Assembly (NCBI GenBank): GCA_017519305.1
Contig: JAFWSN010000001.1
Coordinates: 56,296-120,295, forward strand
DNA length: 64,000 nucleotides
Source of the DNA: Candidatus Saccharimonadota bacterium
Lineage (GTDB): Bacteria; Patescibacteriota; Saccharimonadia; Saccharimonadales; Saccharimonadaceae
Direction: 5' to 3'
Part shown: piece after piece, positions 58,758-64,000 of the stretch
Numbering within the stretch: position 1 is the stretch's first letter
How the letters are laid out: every line of letters starts with the position of its first letter
Notes under the pieces: model-generated
Told to the model about the DNA's origin: nothing
The model's database searches: none
What the model saw: the letters and a program-made list of their open reading frames with translations, nothing else
Program-made: the position numbers and the translations under genes

Positions 58758-59387
58758 ATGGGTCAGAAGGTTAATCCCATCTCTTACCGTCTCCAAGTCA
58801 GCAAAGACTGGTCTTCTAAGTGGTTCACTTTGAAGAAATCTGACTTCCGCAAAAACTTGGTCGAAGACGCTAAGATCCGCGAAGTGGTCGAAAACCGCTT
58901 CAAAGCTCGCCCGACTATTGCTAAAGTCAACATCGAGCGTTCTGCCAACCTCACCACCGTTATTATCTTCACCGCTAAAGCTGGTGCAGTAATCGGTAAA
59001 CAAGGCGCTGGCATCAATGAGCTCAAAAAAGAGCTTGAAAAAATCGTTGATACCCCAATTCGTATCAATGTTGAAGAAATTAAAAAACCAGAACTTAACG
59101 CTAAACTCGTTGCAGAAAACATCGGTTTCCAACTTGGCAAACGTATGAATTTCCGCCGCGCCGTTAAAATGGCTTTGCAATCTTCTATGAATGCAGGTGC
59201 CAAAGGTGTTCGTATCGAGGTTTCTGGCCGTCTCAACGGTGCTGAAATGTCTCGTCGCGAGAAATTCATCGAAGGTTCAGTGCCTCTACACACCCTTCGT
59301 GCTGATATCGATTTCTACTGCTGCCACGCTCCAACCATTGCTGGTATCGTTGGCGTAAAAGTTTGGATCTACAAGGGGGAGAAATAA
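58758..59387 (+). CDS. rpsC: Ribosomal protein S3
   Basis: 209 residues: GQKVNPISYRLQVSKDWSSK start, the KH domain with TAKAGAVIGKQGAGINELKK, and the C-terminal EVSGRLNGAEMSRREKF with GVKVWIYKGEK. Slightly shorter than in Proteobacteria. Part of the mRNA entry channel. Confidence 0.97.
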   Translation: MGQKVNPISYRLQVSKDWSSKWFTLKKSDFRKNLVEDAKIREVVENRFKARPTIAKVNIERSANLTTVIIFTAKAGAVIGKQGAGINELKKELEKIVDTPIRINVEEIKKPELNAKLVAENIGFQLGKRMNFRRAVKMALQSSMNAGAKGVRIEVSGRLNGAEMSRREKFIEGSVPLHTLRADIDFYCCHAPTIAGIVGVKVWIYKGEK

Positions 59388-59388
59388 T

Positions 59389-59808
59389 ATGGCTATTTTA
59401 CTACCAAAGAAAACTGCACACCGCAAGGTCCGCAAAGGCAAAAATGAAGGCGTTGCAACCCGCTGTAATACTGTTGCCTTTGGTGATTACGGTTTGATGT
59501 CACTTGATAACGAGCGTGTTACGAGCCGCCAAATTGAGGCTGCCCGTCAAGCTATTACCCGCTACATCAAACGCGGTGGTAAAATCTGGATTCGTATTTT
59601 CCCACACACCCCAGTTACCAAAAAACCTCTCGACGTTAAAATGGGTTCCGGTAAAGGTGAACCACAATTCTTCGTCGCCAAGGTTAAAGCTGGTACTGTG
59701 ATGTTTGAAATCGCTGACGTTACTGAAGAGCAAGCTAAAGAAGCCCTTCGCTTGGCCTCTCACAAGCTCCCAGTCCGCTGTAAAATTATTAAGAAAGAGG
59801 AGTTCTAA
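59389..59808 (+). CDS. rplP: Ribosomal protein L16
   Basis: 139 residues: LLPKKTAHRKVRKGKNEG, VAFGDYGLMSLDNERVTSRQ, IRIFPHTPVTKKPLDVKMG and KGEPQFFVAKVKAGTVMFE. In nearly all bacteria rpmC (L29) follows; here rpsQ starts one base later and no L29 frame exists. Confidence 0.97.
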   Translation: MAILLPKKTAHRKVRKGKNEGVATRCNTVAFGDYGLMSLDNERVTSRQIEAARQAITRYIKRGGKIWIRIFPHTPVTKKPLDVKMGSGKGEPQFFVAKVKAGTVMFEIADVTEEQAKEALRLASHKLPVRCKIIKKEEF

Positions 59809-59809
59809 T

Positions 59810-60082
59810 ATGGCACACACATTACAAGGAATTGTGACCTCCGATAAGCGTGATAAGACCATTACCGTCTCCATCACGAATCGTGAAACACATCCACTCT
59901 ATCGCAAGCAATTTACGAAAACCCGTAAATACACTGCTCACGATGAGAAAAACGAAGCAAAGTTGGGTGATCGCGTCGAAATCGCCGCTTGCCGCCCACT
60001 TTCAAAAACCAAGGCTTACACTCTCGTAAAAGTTCTTGAGCGCTCACATGGCACGATTGAACTAAAAGAGGAGGAGGCATAA
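59810..60082 (+). CDS. rpsQ: Ribosomal protein S17
   Basis: 90 residues: [37 protein letters not shown], and [23 protein letters not shown] 59810 follows AGAGGAG. The longer in-frame start within rplP is rejected since the family begins here. Confidence 0.96.
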   Translation: MAHTLQGIVTSDKRDKTITVSITNRETHPLYRKQFTKTRKYTAHDEKNEAKLGDRVEIAACRPLSKTKAYTLVKVLERSHGTIELKEEEA

Positions 60083-60083
60083 T

Positions 60084-60452
60084 ATGATACAACAGGAAAC
60101 CCGTCTTAAAGTCGCCGACAACAGCGGTGCCAAGGAACTTGGCGTCATCCGCGTGCTCGGCGGGACCCGCGCTCGTTACGCTCGTGTTGGTGATATCGTC
60201 ACCTGCTCAGTTAAAGACGCAGATCCACATGGCAACACCAAGAAAAAAGCTGTCGTTAAAGCAGTTATCGTTCGTACTGTTGCTCCAATTCGCCGTCCTG
60301 ATGGATCAACCATCCGTTTTGACGAAAACGCTGCTGTTCTCGTTAACGATGACAAAACTCCAAAAGGTACCCGCGTCTTCGGTCCAATCCCACGCGAACT
60401 TCGTGAACTTGGCTTCACTAAGATTATTAGCTTAGCACCGGAGGTACTCTAA
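60084..60452 (+). CDS. rplN: Ribosomal protein L14
   Basis: 122 residues: [59 protein letters not shown] and [19 protein letters not shown]. Standard length. The site GAGGAGG sits in the end of rpsQ. Confidence 0.98.
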   Translation: MIQQETRLKVADNSGAKELGVIRVLGGTRARYARVGDIVTCSVKDADPHGNTKKKAVVKAVIVRTVAPIRRPDGSTIRFDENAAVLVNDDKTPKGTRVFGPIPRELRELGFTKIISLAPEVL

Positions 60453-60453
60453 T

Positions 60454-60723
60454 ATGGCACAAAATCTAAAAACCGGTGACAAAGTTATGGTCATTGCTGG
60501 CGATAACAAAGGTAAAACCGCTAAAATCGTCAAAGTTAAAGATGGCAAAGCCTACCTCGAAGGTATCGAGATCCGCGAACGCCACATGAAGAAAACCTAC
60601 CTCAATCCAAAAGGTGGCAAAAAAGATATTCATGTCGGTATTGTTCTCTCAAATCTCAAACTCGTTGAGGCTGCCAAAGTTGAGAAGAAAACTAACGCTA
60701 AGCTTAAGAAAGGAGCTAAATAA
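60454..60723 (+). CDS. rplX: Ribosomal protein L24
   Basis: 89 residues: KTGDKVMVIAGDNKGKTAKI (KOW motif), VKDGKAYLEGIEIRERHMKK, HVGIVLSNLKLV and a Lys-rich end. Overlaps rplE by one base. Confidence 0.95.
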   Translation: MAQNLKTGDKVMVIAGDNKGKTAKIVKVKDGKAYLEGIEIRERHMKKTYLNPKGGKKDIHVGIVLSNLKLVEAAKVEKKTNAKLKKGAK

Positions 60724-61295
60724 TGGCTGACGTTAAAACTACACCTCGCCTCAAAGAGCTCTACAACAAAGAGCTGAAAGCGAAGTTGCAAAAAGAACTT
60801 GGTCTCAAAAACATCAACCAAGTCCCAGAACTCAAAAAAGTAATCGTTTCATGTGGTGTCGGCAAGAAGCGTGAAGACAAAAAGTTCACTGAAACTGTTG
60901 AACTCACCCTTTCTAAGATTACCGGTCAAGCCCCAACTTCTCGCCTTGCAAAGAAGTCTATTGCAACCTTCAAAATCCGCAAAGGCATGGGCGCTCCAGT
61001 CGGTTATCTTGTCACTCTAAGAAACGACAAGATGTATGAATTCGTTGATCGCTTGATTAACATTGCTCTCCCACACGTTCGTGATTTCCACGGCGTTTCA
61101 AGGACTGCTTTTGATAAACAAGGCAACTATAACCTCGGTCTTAAAGAACAAACCGTCTTCCCAGAAATTACCTTCGAAGATGCTTCAGTTCTTCACGGTC
61201 TCGAAGTTACATTAATAATTAAAAATGGTTCAAAGGAAGGAAGTACTAAATTGTTAGAACTCTTCGGTATGCCGTTTGTTAAGGAGGGTAAATAA
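60723..61295 (+). CDS. rplE: Ribosomal protein L5
   Basis: 190 residues: [83 protein letters not shown]. Contacts 5S rRNA. Standard. Confidence 0.97.
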   Translation: MADVKTTPRLKELYNKELKAKLQKELGLKNINQVPELKKVIVSCGVGKKREDKKFTETVELTLSKITGQAPTSRLAKKSIATFKIRKGMGAPVGYLVTLRNDKMYEFVDRLINIALPHVRDFHGVSRTAFDKQGNYNLGLKEQTVFPEITFEDASVLHGLEVTLIIKNGSKEGSTKLLELFGMPFVKEGK

Positions 61296-61296
61296 T

Positions 61297-61566
61297 ATGG
61301 CTAAGAAATCAGCTGTCCTCCGTGACGAAAAACGCCGTAAATTATACGAAAAATACAGCGCAAAGCGCGCAGAGCTCAAAGCTGCTGGTGATCTCGAAGG
61401 TCTCCAAAAGCTTCCTAGGAACAGCTCCGTCACTCGTCTCAAAAACCGTGACATGCTAGACGGTCGTCCACGTGGTTATATGCGCCGCTTCGGTATGAGC
61501 CGTATTACCTTCCGTGAAAAAGCAAGCAAGGGCGAAATCCCTGGTGTAACAAAGAGTAGCTGGTAA
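61297..61566 (+). CDS. rpsN: Ribosomal protein S14 (zinc-free type)
   Basis: 89 residues: [56 protein letters not shown]. No CxxC pairs, so this is the long zinc-independent form. ATG 61297 follows AAGGAGGG. Confidence 0.96.
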   Translation: MAKKSAVLRDEKRRKLYEKYSAKRAELKAAGDLEGLQKLPRNSSVTRLKNRDMLDGRPRGYMRRFGMSRITFREKASKGEIPGVTKSSW

Positions 61567-61583
61567 GGAGAAAGGAGAAAGAT

Positions 61584-61985
61584 ATGTCATTACAATCTAC
61601 AGATCAAATCGCTGACCTCATTACCCGCATTCGCAATGCTAACATGGTTGGCAAAACCGAAATTCGTGTTGCTACTTCAAAGCTCAAAGTTGCCGTTGTT
61701 GAAACTTTGGTTAAAAACGGTTACCTCGCAAGCTACGATATCGAGGATAGCAAACCACGTGGTATTCTTCACGTCGTAATTGCAAATCCTGGTGAAGTTG
61801 CAAAAATCAACGAAATCGAAAAAGTTTCCAAACCTGGTCGCCGCGTTTACACTGCGGCAGAAGACATCCCAACGGTTAAATCTGGTCGTGGTATCGTTAT
61901 CATCTCAACCTCAAAAGGTTTGATGACTGGTAAAGAGGCTAAGAAAAACCGTCTCGGTGGCGAAATTCTCGTCCGTGTTTGGTAA
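61584..61985 (+). CDS. rpsH: Ribosomal protein S8
   Basis: 133 residues: QIADLITRIRNANMVGKTEI, GILHVVIANPGEVAKINEIE, SKPGRRVYTAAEDIPTV and GIVIISTSKGLMTGKEA. Last gene of the run: a terminator follows 40 bases later and no rplF is present, although L6, L18, S5 and L15 normally come next. Confidence 0.97.
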   Translation: MSLQSTDQIADLITRIRNANMVGKTEIRVATSKLKVAVVETLVKNGYLASYDIEDSKPRGILHVVIANPGEVAKINEIEKVSKPGRRVYTAAEDIPTVKSGRGIVIISTSKGLMTGKEAKKNRLGGEILVRVW

Positions 61986-62022
61986 TTCAAAGCTAGACCG
62001 CTTCACGAAGTGAATTACTTCG

Positions 62023-62057
62023 AAAAAATAATCCCCTTTATCTGGGGATTATTTTTT
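62023..62057. terminator. Bidirectional terminator ending the ribosomal operon
   Basis: AAAAAATAATCCCC-TTTATCT-GGGGATTATTTTTT. It also ends the convergent CapA gene, whose stop codon overlaps it. Confidence 0.92.
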
Positions 62058-63261
62058 ATTTTAATCCTGAGACTACATTGTTCCAATTCAATCTATTGCC
62101 AACAAATGCACGGTCTGCTTCGTCGCCTAGGCGGGTTTGGATCGTATTGGCGTCGGTTGTGGCGACAAAGTCGTAATTGGTCCAAGTTAAATCGAGACGC
62201 GGTAAACCACTGCTTACGATATCTTCAATACAATCACCGTGTTTCTGTAAACAGAGACGACCGAGACTGTCCCAAGCGTCGAAATTGGTGGACGGGTCAA
62301 ATTTTGCAGTTGCATCAATAGCAGCACTGTAAACCGTTTCATCAAACTGTTGATCGAACATGAAATTGCCCATCGAATAGACGATTAAGTGACCATTATA
62401 AGCCTCGGCGTTTTGCACATGATGTGGGTGATCGGCTAGCACCATGTCAGCACCACGATCAATCATCTCGCGATAAAGATTTTGTCTTAACTCGTCTGCT
62501 GAATTCTGATATTCTACGCCCATATGCGGCATTACTACGGTCGGGATAATGCTGGCGTATTTTTCTATATTATTAAGTGCGTCTTTGGTCGGAATGCCGA
62601 ATACGCCATGTGCGCCGCAGAATCCAATCGGGATATCATATTCGTAAATGAGCCCGTTCTCGAGCGTAGCTTCCACTGGCACCACTACGACGCCACAGTT
62701 TTCAGTACTGTTGTCATAGCGATAATGTCCAAAATACTGGATTCCTACCTCGTCGAGGTTTTCTTTGGTTTCTATGATGCCTTCTTCGCCCCAGTTATCG
62801 ATATGGTTAGTGCTAAACGAAAAAGCTGAGAAATATTTAGCGACTTCCCCTAGATAATCGGTGTGGCAGTTAAAAACGAATAGTTCTTCCTCTTCGTATT
62901 CCGTATGGTCATTTGGGGTAATTGGACATTCTAAGTTGGCGATCCAGGCTTGGTATTTTTCTCTTTCCAGGGAATCAAGCTGTGCGAAGGGGTACTTTAC
63001 GCCGAGCTCTGAGCTTCTAGCCAGAGTATTTGTGCGTCTGCCCCAAAAAGTCGTTCCGGCAAACAAAATTCGCGATTCGGCGGAAGTGACAACAATTGGT
63101 TTATCCTCTGACACTACGGTTTGTTGTCCAGATGCATTTAAGCTAATTTTTGCAAAAATCAATCCGATAAAAGTCACACATCCAATTAGGATAAAGGTTA
63201 AGATAAGTGATAGTTTGTTATGCTTTCGCAAAGACTTTTTAGACGACTTAATACTTTCCAT
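62056..63261 (-). CDS. CapA-like (PGA_cap) membrane-anchored metallophosphatase-fold protein
   Basis: 401 residues: an N-terminal membrane helix (about 16-38), then the CapA fold with LFAGTTFWGRRTN, AWIANLECPIT, FSFSTNHIDNWGEEGI, GFCGAHGVFGIP, VVMPHMGVEYQ and LADHPHHVQ. The paired His/Asp/Asn ligands suggest a dinuclear metal site facing outward. Family members take part in poly-gamma-glutamate capsule formation or in trimming surface polymers; no capB or capC is nearby, so a wall or glycan role is as likely. TATATT six bases before ATG 63261 fits a leaderless start; an upstream in-frame ATG at 63303 is the alternative. Confidence 0.85.
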   Translation of the reverse strand: MESIKSSKKSLRKHNKLSLILTFILIGCVTFIGLIFAKISLNASGQQTVVSEDKPIVVTSAESRILFAGTTFWGRRTNTLARSSELGVKYPFAQLDSLEREKYQAWIANLECPITPNDHTEYEEEELFVFNCHTDYLGEVAKYFSAFSFSTNHIDNWGEEGIIETKENLDEVGIQYFGHYRYDNSTENCGVVVVPVEATLENGLIYEYDIPIGFCGAHGVFGIPTKDALNNIEKYASIIPTVVMPHMGVEYQNSADELRQNLYREMIDRGADMVLADHPHHVQNAEAYNGHLIVYSMGNFMFDQQFDETVYSAAIDATAKFDPSTNFDAWDSLGRLCLQKHGDCIEDIVSSGLPRLDLTWTNYDFVATTDANTIQTRLGDEADRAFVGNRLNWNNVVSGLK

Positions 63262-63296
63262 ACTTTCAATATAACATATTTTGATTTTTTCAATGA

Positions 63297-63326
63297 TTGA
63301 CACAAGCGGTTTATAACCGTTATCAT
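63297..63326 (+). promoter_or_regulatory. Promoter of the right-end surface gene
   Basis: TTGACA and TATCAT with an 18-nt spacer. It lies between divergent starts at 63261 and 63347. Confidence 0.6.
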
Positions 63327-63346
63327 TTTAGTAGGAGTACTGTAGA

Positions 63347-64000
63347 GTGAATAAAACTGCGAAAATTTTGTTTATTGTTGGCGTATTTTTTGCTAGCATT
63401 TTTGGTGCCCAGTCCGCTTTTGCAGAAGGGGAAACTTGCGAAACTATCGCCGTTAACGACGTTTGCGTAGCTACTTTTTCCGACGCTTTGACTCAGCTTA
63501 CCGATAATGTAAATAACCGTATTTATGAAAACAACGTAATAGTCTACGCTGATCTTGAAGATGCCGGTACGGATTATTATATATTCCCGCAGAACGCCAA
63601 TATTACTATTGATTTCAACGGTCACAATGTGAGTGTAGCGCGCCAATTTGTTGTCTTTCACACGAAGGTTTCTTTGGTTGGTCAGGGTGTATTTTCTACT
63701 ACCACTAAATTCTTTATTAACCTAGCCGGCTCATCAAGTGTTGATGCCGAAAATTACACGGTCTTTAGTGTTGGCGAAGGCGTGGTTTTAGAGTCCAATA
63801 ACACCACAGCAAATACGATTATTAGCATGGCGCTAAGCAATAGTAGCTGGGGTACCAGAAAATACGGTGTAGTTATTAATTTGGACGGTACGCTGCGCAC
63901 TTCGTATCCAGATACTGACACTATTGGTATTTTTATTCTTGGCACTTACGGTGACGCTGGCGCAATTATTAATATTGGCGAAACTGGCAAAATCGAGCGC
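63347..64000 (+). CDS. Secreted beta-helix-like surface protein (N-terminal part, runs off the window)
   Basis: Open from GTG 63347 to the window end, 218 codons, no stop. Signal peptide: NKTAK, hydrophobic core ILFIVGVFFASIFG, cleavage near SAFA. The mature part (CETIAVNDVCVATF onward) has two early cysteines, then ladder-like strands with ITIDFNGHNVSV, GVVLESNNTTANTIISMALS and VVINLDGTLRTS, the pattern of right-handed beta-helix adhesins and similar to the stretch near residues 1490-1760 of the giant protein at 9882. Site AGGAG lies eleven bases before the GTG. It may be another very large surface protein. Confidence 0.75.
   Translation, partial: MNKTAKILFIVGVFFASIFGAQSAFAEGETCETIAVNDVCVATFSDALTQLTDNVNNRIYENNVIVYADLEDAGTDYYIFPQNANITIDFNGHNVSVARQFVVFHTKVSLVGQGVFSTTTKFFINLAGSSSVDAENYTVFSVGEGVVLESNNTTANTIISMALSNSSWGTRKYGVVINLDGTLRTSYPDTDTIGIFILGTYGDAGAIINIGETGKIER

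Noticed and set aside
62524..63274. Plus-strand frames opposite the CapA gene
   Set aside because: Shadows of the conserved minus-strand gene, with no start sites.

Overview
The window looks like a chromosomal segment of a host-dependent Patescibacteria (CPR) member, most probably Candidatus Saccharibacteria (TM7). This is inferred from very short intergenic gaps, many start codons lying 6-9 nt after a TATAAT-like box (leaderless mRNAs), a ribosomal protein run without rpmC (L29) or rpsJ (S10), a MurD-MurL peptidoglycan branch, many secreted surface proteins and many small orphan genes. UGA is a stop: a full-length RF2 (prfB) is present and every frame reads cleanly with the standard bacterial code. 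No rRNA, CRISPR array, integrase or transposase gene was seen.

Layout. 1-9.8 kb: GT8 glycosyltransferase, tRNA-Cys, Ca2+/Na+ antiporter and EamA transporter (minus strand), an unusual tRNA-Gly, an orphan gene, an MFS transporter, LemA-HtpX-membrane protein, and a LigA that has lost its zinc-finger cysteines. 9.9-21.6 kb: a surface region holding a ~2530-residue secreted protein (InlB-type and Ig-like repeats, beta-helix-like stretch, tyrosine-phosphatase domain, DUF285 repeats), then a minus-strand operon of four tandem secreted paralogues plus a membrane-anchored partner. That operon sits between two tRNA-Pro genes, each followed by the same composite palindromic repeat carrying a copy of its own tRNA 3' end. 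21.7-26.2 kb: FtsH, M1 aminopeptidase, DUF167. 26.2-34.2 kb: small orphan genes with leaders and strong Shine-Dalgarno sites, four tRNAs, and the metabolic genes gpmI, galU and DUF1653. 34.3-48.7 kb: hisS, an Erm-like methylase, a DsbA-like protein with a CPTC membrane protein, a small structured RNA candidate, a G5/3D-type cell-wall protein, rsmA, serS, hpf, secA, an M16 peptidase, an ArsP_2-type exporter, murD and murL. 48.7-55.4 kb: ABC exporter, orphan genes, dus, GNAT, prfB. 55.4-62.0 kb: ribosomal proteins L3-L4-L23-L2-S19-L22-S3-L16-S17-L14-L24-L5-S14-S8, ended by a terminator instead of continuing to L6. 62-64 kb: a CapA-type protein and, divergently, the start of another secreted surface protein that runs off the window.

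Two expression styles are visible. Most housekeeping genes that begin a transcript are leaderless. Operon-internal genes and nearly all small orphan genes carry clear Shine-Dalgarno sites, the orphans usually after a 30-60 nt leader. Functionally the segment combines core information processing (ribosome, SecA, FtsH, LigA, RF2, tRNA synthetases), a streamlined peptidoglycan branch, membrane quality control, and a large secreted and surface repertoire fitting an epibiont that lives on another cell.
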